A stretch of 50,795 nt of DNA from Betaproteobacteria bacterium HGW-Betaproteobacteria-4 (GTDB lineage: Bacteria > Pseudomonadota > Gammaproteobacteria > Burkholderiales > Rhodocyclaceae), in the NCBI GenBank assembly GCA_002840785.1, contig PHCH01000036.1, positions 1-50,795 on the forward strand, read 5' to 3'. This document shows, piece after piece, positions 25,306-37,240 of the stretch. How positions within the stretch are numbered: the stretch's first letter is position 1; each line of letters begins with the position of its first letter. A program made the position numbers and the translations under genes. The notes beneath the pieces are model-generated. The model searched no databases, was not told the origin of the DNA, and saw only the letters and a list, made by a program, of their open reading frames with translations.

Positions 25306-25328
25306 TGTGGGGGGAAATGTGGGGGGAA
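25306..25328. repeat. Tandem TGTGGGGGGAA repeats next to tRNA-Pro, possible integrase arm sites
   Basis: Two identical 11-base copies at 25306-25316 and 25318-25328 are spaced by one base (12-bp period). They lie 68 bp beyond the 3' end of tRNA-Pro. G-run repeats of this kind beside tRNA 3' ends are common as arm-type binding sites of tRNA-targeting tyrosine recombinases. No integrase gene is adjacent in this window, so the assignment is by analogy. Confidence 0.5.
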
Positions 25329-25350
25329 TTTTCAAATTTAGCGCCTAAAA

Positions 25351-25379
25351 AGCAAAAAGGCCAATCCAAAGATTGGCCT
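25351..25379 (-). terminator. Rho-independent terminator after tRNA-Pro
   Basis: On the minus strand AGGCCAATC (rc of 25371-25379) pairs with GATTGGCCT (rc of 25358-25366) around a TTTG loop, a perfect 9-bp stem, followed by a T-rich run. It lies 16 bases past the tRNA-Pro CCA end and would end the merR/tRNA transcript. It also marks how far original chromosomal sequence reaches. Confidence 0.85.
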
Positions 25380-25395
25380 AAGTGCTTGATTCTCT

Positions 25396-25473
<78 letters not shown>

Positions 25474-25484
25474 CAAGCCCGCCA

Positions 25485-25829
25485 TTATACCCAAACACCA
25501 CCAGGCATTTTTGCGATTTCAGGCAAGTTGACCGCAGCAACTTCGACTGCGCCGCCTTCGTCAAGGCGATTGCGTGCACCGCTTATCGTAAAGCCCTGAT
25601 TATAAAGAAGCTCGCGAATACGCCGTACCAGCAATACTTCGTGATGCTGGTAATAGCGACGATTGCCACGCCGCTTCACCGGTTTGAGTTGATTGAATTC
25701 TTGTTCCCAGTAACGTAGAACGTGGGGTTTCACACCGCACAACTCACTCACTTCACCGATCGTGAAGTAACGCTTGGCGGGGATGGGCGGCAACTCTTCG
25801 CCGCCCGGTGTTTTATGCCGCGGTTCCAT
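25485..25829 (-). CDS. MerR-family transcriptional regulator
   Basis: From ATG 25829 this is 114 residues (the TTG at 25844 is an in-frame alternative). The N-terminal MerR winged helix is evident: [20 protein letters not shown], then YWEQEF, and a [10 protein letters not shown] wing. A short helical tail follows, without the cysteines of metal sensors. It overlaps the end of ihfA and precedes tRNA-Pro. This ihfA-merR pair is standard in betaproteobacteria, but its target is not known to me. Confidence 0.9.
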   Translation of the reverse strand: MEPRHKTPGGEELPPIPAKRYFTIGEVSELCGVKPHVLRYWEQEFNQLKPVKRRGNRRYYQHHEVLLVRRIRELLYNQGFTISGARNRLDEGGAVEVAAVNLPEIAKMPGGVWV

Positions 25830-26115
25830 CGAAGGCGAGCTCAACGTCGGACTTCAGTTTTTGGCTGGCGTGAAAGGTCACAACACGACGTGCCGTGATG
25901 GGTATTTCCTGCCCTGTTTTGGGATTCCGACCTGGACGTTGCGGTTTGTCGCGCAACTGAAAATTGCCAAAACCGGAGAGCTTTACGCCATCGCCAGTTT
26001 CCAGGGAGTTACGGATTTCTTCGAAAAAAGCTTCGACCATGTCTTTGGCTTCGCGCTTGTTTAGTCCTACTCTTTCGAAAAGCAGGTCCGCGAGTTCAGC
26101 TTTGGTTAGCGTCAT
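25813..26115 (-). CDS. ihfA: Integration host factor subunit alpha
   Basis: This 100-residue protein carries the family start [20 protein letters not shown], the DNA-binding arm [20 protein letters not shown] and the central [16 protein letters not shown] bends DNA at specific sites and assists recombination, replication and sigma-54 promoters. It sits directly downstream of pheT, the normal proteobacterial arrangement, and is probably transcribed with it. Length is typical. Confidence 0.97.
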   Translation of the reverse strand: MTLTKAELADLLFERVGLNKREAKDMVEAFFEEIRNSLETGDGVKLSGFGNFQLRDKPQRPGRNPKTGQEIPITARRVVTFHASQKLKSDVELAFDGTAA

Positions 26116-26129
26116 CGTTATTATTTCCG

Positions 26130-29682
<3,553 letters not shown>

Positions 29683-29696
29683 AATTACGCTTTCGC

Positions 29697-30056
29697 TCAG
29701 GCGCCGAGCTGTGCTTTGGCCTGGGCGGCCAGAGCGGCAAAAGCCGGCTGATCGAAAACGGCCAGATCGGCCAAGACCTTGCGGTCAACTTCGATATTGG
29801 CCTTCTTCAGACCATTCATGAAGGTGCTGTACTTCATGCCCAGCTCACGAGCAGCGGCATTGATACGGGCGATCCACAGGGAACGGAACTGACGCTTGCG
29901 TTGACGACGGTCACGGTACTGGTATTGACCGGCCTTCATCACCGCCTGTTTGGCGATGCGATATACGTTCTTGCGACGACCGCGGTAACCCTTGGCCTGA
30001 ACAAGAATCTTCTTGTGACGCGCGCGCGCCGTTACACCACGTTTAACTCTAGGCAT
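29697..30056 (-). CDS. rplT: Ribosomal protein bL20
   Basis: This 119-residue protein starts [16 protein letters not shown] and contains the conserved [20 protein letters not shown] and [20 protein letters not shown] segments. bL20 is an early 23S rRNA assembly protein and, in other bacteria, represses its own operon. It follows rpmI by 11 bp. Length and sequence are normal. Confidence 0.98.
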   Translation of the reverse strand: MPRVKRGVTARARHKKILVQAKGYRGRRKNVYRIAKQAVMKAGQYQYRDRRQRKRQFRSLWIARINAAARELGMKYSTFMNGLKKANIEVDRKVLADLAVFDQPAFAALAAQAKAQLGA

Positions 30057-30067
30057 CGTCTATCTCC

Positions 30068-30265
30068 TTATGCGTAGGGCATCATGGCGCGGACGGATGC
30101 GACGTCGCGCTCGTTAACCGATGCGGCACCGCGCAGGTGACGCTTAACTTTGGTCGTCTTCTTGGTCAGGATGTGACGCTTGAAGGCTTGGCCGCGCTTG
30201 ATGGAACCACCAGCGCGAACTGAGAAACGCTTTTTGGCGCTGCTCTTGGTCTTCATTTTGGGCAT
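30068..30265 (-). CDS. rpmI: Ribosomal protein bL35
   Basis: This is a 65-residue basic protein beginning [16 protein letters not shown] with [16 protein letters not shown], the bL35 signature. It lies between infC and rplT in the usual order, with GGAG ahead of the ATG. The 96 bp between infC and rpmI shows no strong hairpin. Confidence 0.98.
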   Translation of the reverse strand: MPKMKTKSSAKKRFSVRAGGSIKRGQAFKRHILTKKTTKVKRHLRGAASVNERDVASVRAMMPYA

Positions 30266-30361
30266 TTAATGCTCCTTAATGACATGCCACCAGGTGGTTC
30301 CCACTACGGAAACGCTTTGACTACCCGAAAGCACTTATAAAACTACGGTTGCTGCTTGCTA

Positions 30362-30883
30362 CTACTTCTTCTTGGCTGGCCCGATGATCATGATCATCTG
30401 ACGACCTTCCATCTTCGGCATCTGCTCGACTGCACCTACTTCATCGAGGTCTGCCTTGATCCGTTCCAGTTGGCGCATACCGAATTCCTGGTGCGCCATT
30501 TCGCGGCCCCGGAAGCGCAGGGTCACTTTGACCTTGTCGCCTTCTTCCAGGAAACGCGTCATGTTCCTGAGCTTGATCTGGTAATCGTTTTCGTCGGTGC
30601 CCGGGCGCAGCTTGATTTCCTTGACCTGCACCTGCTTCTGCTTCAACTTGGCTTCGTGAGCGCGCTTCTGTTCCTGGTACTTGAACTTGCCGTAGTCCAT
30701 GATGCGGCAGACTGGCGGCTTCGCGGTCGGCGCGATCTCGACCAGATCAGCACCGGCTTCTTCAGCCATATGCAAAGCCTCGCGAATGCTGACAATGCCT
30801 AGCTGTTCACCTTCTGCACCCTGGAGACGAATCTCCGGAACCGTAATTTCTTCGTTGAGGCGATGCGCCTTGTTCTGAGCTAT
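30362..30883 (-). CDS. infC: Translation initiation factor IF-3, non-ATG start
   Basis: The IF-3 frame continues upstream of the first ATG (30775) with typical IF-3 sequence ([20 protein letters not shown]). The best start is ATA at 30883, preceded by GGGGG about 6 bases away, giving 173 residues, the family norm. An in-frame ATT at 30910 is a weaker alternative. E. coli infC starts with AUU and IF-3 represses it by rejecting such starts; a rare ATA start would allow the same autoregulation. Core motifs [15 protein letters not shown] and [14 protein letters not shown] are intact. It sits 54 bp after thrS. Confidence 0.93.
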   Translation of the reverse strand: MAQNKAHRLNEEITVPEIRLQGAEGEQLGIVSIREALHMAEEAGADLVEIAPTAKPPVCRIMDYGKFKYQEQKRAHEAKLKQKQVQVKEIKLRPGTDENDYQIKLRNMTRFLEEGDKVKVTLRFRGREMAHQEFGMRQLERIKADLDEVGAVEQMPKMEGRQMIMIIGPAKKK

Positions 30884-30937
30884 GGTGAAACCCCCGAAAA
30901 CAACAAAAATTAAGCCGTGCCACTCCGCGCCGCAACT

Positions 30938-32716
30938 TCATTCTGAAGGCAGCCGGTTCAAGCTATGTTCCCGAATTTTATAGGTAATTTTCTCGTTACG
31001 CAAATCCGACTCAGCCCGGAAGCCTGCCTGATGCAGCTTTTGCGCAACATCCGCGGCGTAATCGGCCTGCTTTTCGGAAATATTCAGGACAACCGCCTGA
31101 ACCGGCGCCAGCCAAAGCGGCAGGGCACCTGAGAAATTTTCGATCAGAATGCCGATGAAGCGCTCAAGCGAACCAAGGATCGCGCGGTGCAGCATGACCG
31201 GGACCTTGCGCGTGTCGTCAGCACCAACATATTCCGCGCCGAGACGACCCGGCATCGAGAAGTCGACCTGCATGGTGCCGCACTGCCACGAACGGCCGAT
31301 GGCATCGCGTATATGAAACTCGATCTTCGGACCATAGAAGGCGCCCTCGCCCGGCAGTTCCGTCCATTCCAGACCGGAAGCCCGCAGGCCCTGACGCAAC
31401 GCATCCTCGGCTTTGTCCCAGACTTCATCGGAACCAACTCGGCTATCCGGACGCAAGGCCAGCTTGACTGCCACATCATTGAAGCCAAAATCGGCATAAA
31501 CCTTTTTGACCAACGCATTGAAGGCGGTCACTTCGGATTCGATCTGGTCTTCGGTACAGAAAATGTGGCCATCATCCTGCACAAAACCACGCACGCGCAT
31601 CAGGCCGTGCAAAGCACCAGCCGGCTCGTTGCGATGGCAGGAGCCGAATTCGCCGTAGCGCAGCGGCAGTTCGCGGTAAGAGCGCAAGCCGGCGTTGAAA
31701 ACCTGGACGTGGCCCGGACAATTCATCGGCTTGACCGCGTAATCGCGGTTTTCCGACGAAGTCGTGAACATGTTGTCCTTGTAGTGCTCCCAATGGCCCG
31801 ACTTTTCCCACAATGCCTTGTCGAGAATCTGCGGGCAGCGCACTTCCTGGTAGCCATTGTTGCGGTAAACGGCGCGCATGTAGCTTTCGATTTCCTGCCA
31901 GATCGCCCAGCCCTTGGGGTGCCAGAAAACCAGACCCGGCGCTTCGTCCTGCATGTGGAACAAGTCGAATTGCTTACCAAGGCGGCGGTGATCGCGCTTT
32001 TCAGCCTCTTCCAGCATGTGCAGGTAGGCGTCGAGATCTTCTTTCTTGGCCCAGGCCGTGCCGTAGATGCGCTGCAGCTGTTCGTTGCGATGATCACCCC
32101 GCCAGTAGGCACCGGCCACCTTCATGAGCTTGAAAACCTTGAGCTTGGCCGTCGTCGGCACGTGCGGGCCGCGGCAAAGGTCGATGAAATCACCTTCGCG
32201 GTAGAGCGAAACCTGCTGATCGGCCGGAATGGCGCCGATCAGTTCAGCCTTGTACTTTTCGCCAAGATCGAGGAAAAACTTGACCGCGTCATCACGCGCC
32301 CAGACTTCACGGGTTACCGGAATATCCTTCTTGGCCAACTCAGCCATGCGCTTTTCGATGGCCACCAGGTCTTCCGGGGTGAACGGGCGCTTGTAGGCGA
32401 AATCATAGTAGAAACCGTTTTCGATGACCGGACCGATGGTGACCTGCGCATCCGGAAACAGCTCCTTGACGGCAAAGGCCAGCAGGTGGGCGGTCGAATG
32501 GCGGATCAGTTCCAAACCCTCGGGGTCACGCTCGGTGATGATGGCCAGATCGACATTTTTTTCGATCAGATACGAGGTATCGACCAGATTGCCATCGACT
32601 TTGCCGCCCAGCGCGGCACGAGCCAGGCCAGCGCCGATGCTGGCCGCCACTTCGGCGATTGTTACCGGCTGTTCAAAAGAGCGGATGGAACCATCGGGCA
32701 GTTTGATATCAGGCAT
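30938..32716 (-). CDS. thrS: Threonine-tRNA ligase, C-terminally shortened
   Basis: From ATG 32716 this is 592 residues, about 45 shorter than usual (~635-642). The TGS domain, editing domain ([16 protein letters not shown]), class II core with MNCPGH zinc cysteine region and motif 3 region ([16 protein letters not shown]) are all present. The anticodon-binding domain proceeds normally to [15 protein letters not shown] and then stops after SE, where homologues continue for about 45 residues (a VVGDKE strand and an RTR...LG segment). Only 54 bp separate the stop from infC, so the missing part is not hidden in another frame. See findings; the enzyme might be impaired, or the deletion could be an assembly fault. 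Confidence 0.9.
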   Translation of the reverse strand: MPDIKLPDGSIRSFEQPVTIAEVAASIGAGLARAALGGKVDGNLVDTSYLIEKNVDLAIITERDPEGLELIRHSTAHLLAFAVKELFPDAQVTIGPVIENGFYYDFAYKRPFTPEDLVAIEKRMAELAKKDIPVTREVWARDDAVKFFLDLGEKYKAELIGAIPADQQVSLYREGDFIDLCRGPHVPTTAKLKVFKLMKVAGAYWRGDHRNEQLQRIYGTAWAKKEDLDAYLHMLEEAEKRDHRRLGKQFDLFHMQDEAPGLVFWHPKGWAIWQEIESYMRAVYRNNGYQEVRCPQILDKALWEKSGHWEHYKDNMFTTSSENRDYAVKPMNCPGHVQVFNAGLRSYRELPLRYGEFGSCHRNEPAGALHGLMRVRGFVQDDGHIFCTEDQIESEVTAFNALVKKVYADFGFNDVAVKLALRPDSRVGSDEVWDKAEDALRQGLRASGLEWTELPGEGAFYGPKIEFHIRDAIGRSWQCGTMQVDFSMPGRLGAEYVGADDTRKVPVMLHRAILGSLERFIGILIENFSGALPLWLAPVQAVVLNISEKQADYAADVAQKLHQAGFRAESDLRNEKITYKIREHSLNRLPSE

Positions 32717-32730
32717 GGCAAATATCCAGG

Positions 32731-32784
32731 CGAACGACCTCCACGATGTCAACGTGGCGCTCTAACCAACTGAGCTAACCGCCT
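32731..32784 (-). pseudogene. tRNA-Val(GAC) fragment, 3' third missing
   Basis: The first 54 bases of a tRNA-Val are present: acceptor 5' strand AGGCGGT, D-arm GCTC/GAGC, anticodon stem CCACG/CGTGG with loop TTGACAT (anticodon GAC), and variable region AGGTC. After GTTCG the sequence changes to CCTGGATATTTGCC and enters thrS. No T-loop of the TTCRANT type, 3' acceptor strand or CCA follows. A complete tRNA cannot be made from it. Its promoter (32797-32824) is intact and would now drive thrS with the tRNA fragment as leader. Confidence 0.8.
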
Positions 32785-32796
32785 AAAGAAGCGCGC

Positions 32797-32824
32797 ATTT
32801 TACAGACGTAAACGCCGATGTCAA
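32797..32824 (-). promoter_or_regulatory. Strong tRNA-type promoter ahead of the tRNA-Val fragment and thrS
   Basis: On the minus strand a perfect TTGACA (32819-32824) and TAAAAT (32797-32802) are 16 bases apart, followed by a GC-rich GCGCGC discriminator as in stringently controlled tRNA promoters. The predicted start lies a few bases before the tRNA fragment. Since only 14 bases separate the fragment from the thrS ATG, this is the likeliest promoter of the thrS operon. Confidence 0.75.
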
Positions 32825-32885
32825 CAGCCCTTCGCGATTTTTTGAGAAGCCAAGTACACTTGCCGCTTATGCAACGGAGAAAGCC

Positions 32886-33026
32886 ATGAACGAAGGCTGG
32901 ATTATTCTCGGGATCTGTCTGATTGTTGTACTGGGGGGTGCCCTGCCGCTACTCCGGCCTCCGCGCAACGACATGCCCCCGCCGCCACCCAAGGAAACCC
33001 TGCGCGACTGGCGCAGCGAAAAATAA
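32886..33026 (+). CDS. 46-residue single-pass membrane protein
   Basis: A short gene begins at ATG 32886 with CGGAG 5-9 bases upstream and ends TAA 33024-33026. The peptide has an N-terminal membrane helix (WIILGICLIVVLGGALPLL), then a proline-rich stretch (RPPRNDMPPPPPKETLRDW). It precedes slyX by 9 bp and the two are probably co-transcribed. I know no function. Good codon use, ribosome site and position support a real gene. Confidence 0.75.
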   Translation: MNEGWIILGICLIVVLGGALPLLRPPRNDMPPPPPKETLRDWRSEK

Positions 33027-33035
33027 GGATACTTT

Positions 33036-33236
33036 GTGGAATCGCGCATTACCGAACTTGAAATCAAGATCAGCTATACAGAAGACCTGGTCGAGGAATT
33101 GAATCGCCTGGTTTTCCGCCAGCAGGAGCAGATCGATCTGCTCTTCCGAGAAATTCGCGCCTTGCGCGAACAGGCGCAAAACGCCCAGCCGCACGAACAG
33201 CGCAGCCTGCGCGACGATCTTCCGCCGCATTACTGA
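33036..33236 (+). CDS. slyX: SlyX family protein
   Basis: This is a 66-residue protein starting at GTG 33036. It is almost entirely coiled coil (RITELEIKISYTEDLVEELN and FRQQEQIDLLFREIRALREQ), with the SlyX-typical C-terminal DDLPPHY. The biochemical role of SlyX is not known. The gene ends 2 bp before the DHH phosphoesterase start. Confidence 0.92.
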   Translation: MESRITELEIKISYTEDLVEELNRLVFRQQEQIDLLFREIRALREQAQNAQPHEQRSLRDDLPPHY

Positions 33237-33238
33237 GC

Positions 33239-34333
33239 ATGTCGGCTCAAACTCCGGTTTCTGTTCTCTTCCACGCCGACTGCCTGGATGGATTTGGCGC
33301 CGCCTATGCTGCCTGGCGCCATTTCGGCGATGCGGCCACCTATCGGCCGATGCATCATGGCGAAGCATGGGCGCTGGCCGACATTGCCGGCCACTCGGTT
33401 TTCATCCTCGATTTCTCGTTTTCGCCCGAGTTTCTTGAAGCGATGGCGACCATTGCTGCCTCGGTCACCCAGATCGACCATCATGCTTCGGCGCTGAAGG
33501 CGTGGGGCGACAAGTTGCAAGCGGGCGAGAACGGCCTGCGCAGTTACCAGCACCCAACGCTAGCCCTGCGCGTCATGTTCGACCTGGAAAAATCGGGTGC
33601 CCGGCTGGCATGGGAGCATTTTCAACCTGGCACCCCAACACCACTGGCGCTCCGGCACATCGAAGAGCAGGACATGTGGCGTTTTACCCCAGGCACGCGT
33701 CCGTTCTGCCGCGCCCTGCGCCTGCAGCCTTTCGACTTCTCCGTCTGGCATCAGCTGGAGCTCGACACGCCGAACGAAAATGCCCAGCGTTATCTCGACA
33801 TGCTCGCCCAAGGTGGAGCCATCGAGCAGTTTTATCAGCAGGAAATCTCGCGTCTGGCGCAGAGCGCACTGCGCATGCCGGCCCTACTACGCGGCGAACC
33901 GGTCGATGCATTGCAGGCGCAGCGCCACGGTCAAGCGATCATTACCCACGAAAATCTCGCCTGGCTCGCCGTTCCCGGCATTGCCATCAACGCCAATGCG
34001 CTGTTCGCCTCGGAACTGGGCAACTCTCTGGCCGAGCAAAGCGGCAGCTTCGGGCTGATCTGGCAACTATCGGGGGATGGCGAAGTGAAGGCTTCGCTGC
34101 GTTCGAAGGGCAAGGCCCTCGATGTTTCGGTAATCGCCACACGTTACGGCGGCGGCGGCCATCCGAATGCGGCCGGTTTCCGGATGCCAGCCGAACAATT
34201 TTTCAGTGAAGTACTGAAAATGGTGCCCAGGAAGGGACTCGAACCCCCACGCCTTTCGGCGCCAGAACCTAAATCTGGTGCGTCTACCAATTTCGCCACC
34301 TGGGCAGGCGGGACGAATTCTAGCACCGACTGA
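33239..34333 (+). CDS. DHH/DHHA1-family phosphoesterase
   Basis: The DHH metal-binding motifs are clear: HADCLDGFGAAYA, a FILDFSF strand and QIDHHAS. The C-terminal DHHA1 glycine motif YGGGGHPNAAGF is at about residues 301-312. Family members hydrolyse phosphodiesters such as short oligonucleotides or cyclic dinucleotides; this subgroup's substrate is not known to me. The 364-residue frame has no stop at the natural domain end (about residue 325) and continues for about 38 codons antisense through tRNA-Leu to TGA 34331. That tail is translated tRNA antisense and is unlikely to be functional. Confidence 0.88.
   Translation: MSAQTPVSVLFHADCLDGFGAAYAAWRHFGDAATYRPMHHGEAWALADIAGHSVFILDFSFSPEFLEAMATIAASVTQIDHHASALKAWGDKLQAGENGLRSYQHPTLALRVMFDLEKSGARLAWEHFQPGTPTPLALRHIEEQDMWRFTPGTRPFCRALRLQPFDFSVWHQLELDTPNENAQRYLDMLAQGGAIEQFYQQEISRLAQSALRMPALLRGEPVDALQAQRHGQAIITHENLAWLAVPGIAINANALFASELGNSLAEQSGSFGLIWQLSGDGEVKASLRSKGKALDVSVIATRYGGGGHPNAAGFRMPAEQFFSEVLKMVPRKGLEPPRLSAPEPKSGASTNFATWAGGTNSSTD
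34221..34305 (-). tRNA. tRNA-Leu(TAG)
   Basis: This is an 85-base class II tRNA with CCA encoded. The acceptor is GCCCAGG/CCTGGGC, the anticodon stem CCAGA/TCTGG with loop TTTAGGT (anticodon TAG), there is a long variable arm (GCGCCGAAAGGCGT), and the T-loop is TTCGAGT. It lies wholly inside the 3' end of the DHH gene on the opposite strand. A TAGAAT -10 box for it is at 34317-34322 on the minus strand. Confidence 0.96.
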
Positions 34334-34358
34334 GCCGCAATCTCCAGAGCAGACCACG

Positions 34359-35168
34359 ATGTCCGTTGATCACTACGAAAACTTTCCTGTTGCTTCGCTG
34401 CTCGTGCCGGCCAAACTGCGCCGGCCGATCGAGGTGATCTACCACTTTGCGCGCAGCGCCGATGACATTGCCGACGAAGGTGATGCTTCGCCTGACGAGC
34501 GCCTAGCGGGGCTGAACGCTTACAGGGCCGAACTGAATCTAATCGAAGCGGGCAGCGTGCCGCAGACGCCGCTGTTCGTCGCGCTGGCCGAAGTTATCGC
34601 CGCCTACAAATTGCCGATCCAGCTCTTCCGCGACCTGCTCGATGCCTTCGCGCAGGACGTGGTAAAGACGCGCTACGCTGATTACCCGGAACTGCTCGAC
34701 TACTGCTGCCGTTCGGCCAATCCGGTTGGCCGGCTGGTCCTGCATCTGTTCGGCCGGACCGAGCCGGAACACCTCGAACAATCCGACTGCATCTGCACCG
34801 CCTTGCAGCTAATCAACTTCTGGCAGGATGTTGCGGTCGACTGGAAAAAAGACCGAATTTACATACCGCTGACCGACTTCCCGCACTTCCGCCTCAGTGA
34901 AGACGACATCGCCCACAGCCGTTGGTCGGCCAACTGGGCGGCGCTCATGGATTTCGAGATCGACCGGGCGACGACGCTCATGAAGCGCGGCGCCCCGCTC
35001 GTCCATGCCCTGCCCGGCCGGCTCGGCTGGGAAATCCGGCTGACCATGCAGGGCGGGTTGCGCATTCTTGAACGCATCCGGCAGGTGCGCGGCGACGTTT
35101 TCACACGCCGGCCGAAGCTCGGAAAGTGGGATTGGCTGGTTCTGGCTGGTCGATCCATTAGAATGTGA
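34359..35168 (+). CDS. hpnC: Squalene synthase HpnC
   Basis: From ATG 34359 this is 269 residues (the frame upstream to 34278 crosses the tRNA and is excluded). The first aspartate-rich motif is FARSADDIADEGD and the second FWQDVAVDWKKDRIYIP, the trans-isoprenyl diphosphate synthase pattern. In the HpnCDE pathway HpnC converts presqualene diphosphate to hydroxysqualene, which HpnE reduces to squalene. It heads the hpnC-hpnD-hpnE operon. Confidence 0.95.
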   Translation: MSVDHYENFPVASLLVPAKLRRPIEVIYHFARSADDIADEGDASPDERLAGLNAYRAELNLIEAGSVPQTPLFVALAEVIAAYKLPIQLFRDLLDAFAQDVVKTRYADYPELLDYCCRSANPVGRLVLHLFGRTEPEHLEQSDCICTALQLINFWQDVAVDWKKDRIYIPLTDFPHFRLSEDDIAHSRWSANWAALMDFEIDRATTLMKRGAPLVHALPGRLGWEIRLTMQGGLRILERIRQVRGDVFTRRPKLGKWDWLVLAGRSIRM

Positions 35169-35172
35169 CCCC

Positions 35173-36006
35173 ATGAATCCCGACCAATACTGCCAGGAGA
35201 AGTGCGCCCAAAGCGGCTCCTCCTTCTACTACAGCTTCCTGTTTCTGCCCTTGCCACGCCGGCGCGCCATCATGGCGCTCTATGCCTTCTGCCGCGAAGT
35301 CGATGACGTCGTCGATGAATGCAACGATGTTGCCATCGCCTCGACCAAGCTCGCCTGGTGGCGCCAGGAAATCGAGCGCGTAGCCGAAGGCCAGCCGCAA
35401 CACCCGGTCGGCCTGGCACTAGCCGGACTCGACAAGAGCATCAATTTACCGAAAGAGCAGTTGCTGGAAATCATCGACGGCATGGAGATGGACCTCACGC
35501 AGTCGCGCTTTCTCGATTTCAAGGGCCTGTCGCTCTACTGCTACCGCGTCGCCAGCGTTGTCGGCCTGCTTGCCGCCGAAATCTTCGGCTACACCGACCG
35601 CCAGACGCAGAAATACGCCCACGACCTCGGCATGGCTTTTCAGCTCACCAACATCATTCGCGACATCGGCGAAGATGCCCGGCGCGGCCGCATCTACATT
35701 CCGATGGACGAACTCAAGCAATTCAACGTGCCGGCCGCGGACATCCTGAACGGCAAGTATTCAGACAATTTCACGGCCCTCATGCAGTTCCAGTACGAGC
35801 GCGCCGAGAAATACTACGAACAGGCTTTCGCCCAGTTGCCGGCCGTCGACCGCAAGAGTCAGCGCCCCGGCCTGATCATGGCGGCGATCTACCGCACCGT
35901 GCTCGACGAGATCAAACGCGAGAATTTCCAGGTCCTGCACCAGCGCATCTCGCTGCCGCCGACACGCAAGCTGTGGCTGGCCGCCAAGACCTGGATCAAG
36001 GGCTAA
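35173..36006 (+). CDS. hpnD: Presqualene diphosphate synthase HpnD
   Basis: From ATG 35173 this is 277 residues. Motifs are YAFCREVDDVVDEC (first Asp-rich site) and LTNIIRDIGEDARRGRIYIP (second). It condenses two farnesyl diphosphates into presqualene diphosphate, feeding HpnC. The start 4 bp after hpnC is preferred to the long upstream frame. It resembles HpnC in fold, and the pair is characteristic of hopanoid-producing proteobacteria. Confidence 0.96.
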   Translation: MNPDQYCQEKCAQSGSSFYYSFLFLPLPRRRAIMALYAFCREVDDVVDECNDVAIASTKLAWWRQEIERVAEGQPQHPVGLALAGLDKSINLPKEQLLEIIDGMEMDLTQSRFLDFKGLSLYCYRVASVVGLLAAEIFGYTDRQTQKYAHDLGMAFQLTNIIRDIGEDARRGRIYIPMDELKQFNVPAADILNGKYSDNFTALMQFQYERAEKYYEQAFAQLPAVDRKSQRPGLIMAAIYRTVLDEIKRENFQVLHQRISLPPTRKLWLAAKTWIKG

Positions 36007-36010
36007 AGCC

Positions 36011-37231
36011 TTGAAAATTGCCGTCATCGGTGGCGGCTGGGCTGGCCTAGCAGCCGCCGTTGAACTGACTGCCGCCGGCGCTCAAACGACGCTGTTCGAA
36101 GCCGGCCGCGTGCTCGGCGGCCGGGCGCGGGGCGTCGAGATTGATGGCCGCCAACTCGACAACGGCCAGCACATCTTGCTCGGAGCCTACCGCGACACGC
36201 TGGCGCTGATGAGCCGGGTCGGTGCCGATCCCGATCAACTCTTCGACCGCCGCCCATTGCAGGTTGTCGACAACACCGGCTTTCGCCTCGCTCTGCCTCG
36301 CCTGCCAGCACCGCTCAACGTCGCCTGGGGGCTGCTCAGGGCCAGCGGGGTCAGCCTCGGCGAAAAGCTGCGAACGGCGCTGTGGATGGACGGCATCAAG
36401 CGCCGCGGTTTCAAACTGCCCGGCGAAACGACGGTTGCCGAATGGCTGGACGCCGCTTGCCAGACCGGCGCCCTGCGCCGCCACCTCTGGGAACCGCTCT
36501 GCCTCGCCGCGCTGAACATCCCCGCTGAGCGCGCCTCGGCGCAGTTGTTCGCCAACGTGCTGCGCGACAGCCTGGGCAGTTCGCGTCGCGAAGATACCGA
36601 TCTGCTGCTGCCGCGCGTCGATCTCGGCCAACTGCTGCCGGAACCAGCCGGGCGCTGGCTGCACACCCACGGCGCGCAAATCCGCCTGAGCACGCGGGTC
36701 AGCGAGATCGCGGAAGCTGAAAACGGCATCGCCATCGACGGAGAGACGTTCTCCGCCGCCGTCATCGCCACCGCGCCGCAGCACGTCGGCGCCCTGTGGC
36801 CTGCCGCGGCAACGAATTACGCCTACGAACCGATTGCTACGGTCTACCGGAATTTTGTGCCAAAAATGAAATCGCCTTTCCCGCTCAGCAACCGCCTCGG
36901 CGACCATTGCCAGTGGGTGGTCGACCGTGGTCAAGCTGTGCAGGCCTGCGTCTTGAGCGGACACGGCGACTGGGAAAAACTCGACGACGCGGCGTTGGTT
37001 GCTGCTCTCGACGCCGAACTCGGCTTGCCGAACCCGACCGGCTGGCACAAGGTCATCCGCGAAAAACGCGCCACTTTCTCGGCCATTCCCGGCCTGCATC
37101 GCCCGGATTTCAAAACCTCGAATCCGCGCCTCGTTCTGGCCGGCGACTATACCTGGGCGGACTATCCGGCGACGCTCGAAGGCGCCGTGCGCAGCGGGTT
37201 GCGGGCGGCCCGTCAGGTCGTCAGGGGCTGA
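36011..37231 (+). CDS. hpnE: Hydroxysqualene dehydroxylase HpnE
   Basis: This 406-residue flavoprotein starts at TTG 36011, 4 bp after hpnD. The N-terminal FAD-binding Rossmann motif is VIGGGWAGLAAAVELTAAG. The C terminus has the amine-oxidase-type closing segment LAGDYTWADYPATLEGAVRS. It reduces hydroxysqualene to squalene, completing the three-step route. A dispersed-repeat copy follows 16 bp after its stop. Confidence 0.93.
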   Translation: MKIAVIGGGWAGLAAAVELTAAGAQTTLFEAGRVLGGRARGVEIDGRQLDNGQHILLGAYRDTLALMSRVGADPDQLFDRRPLQVVDNTGFRLALPRLPAPLNVAWGLLRASGVSLGEKLRTALWMDGIKRRGFKLPGETTVAEWLDAACQTGALRRHLWEPLCLAALNIPAERASAQLFANVLRDSLGSSRREDTDLLLPRVDLGQLLPEPAGRWLHTHGAQIRLSTRVSEIAEAENGIAIDGETFSAAVIATAPQHVGALWPAAATNYAYEPIATVYRNFVPKMKSPFPLSNRLGDHCQWVVDRGQAVQACVLSGHGDWEKLDDAALVAALDAELGLPNPTGWHKVIREKRATFSAIPGLHRPDFKTSNPRLVLAGDYTWADYPATLEGAVRSGLRAARQVVRG

Positions 37232-37240
37232 CGTCGGGGC

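Noticed and set aside
31187-32773. Plus-strand frame of 528 codons opposite thrS
   Set aside because: Antisense to the class II synthetase; composition follows the codon pattern of thrS. High GC makes such frames common here.
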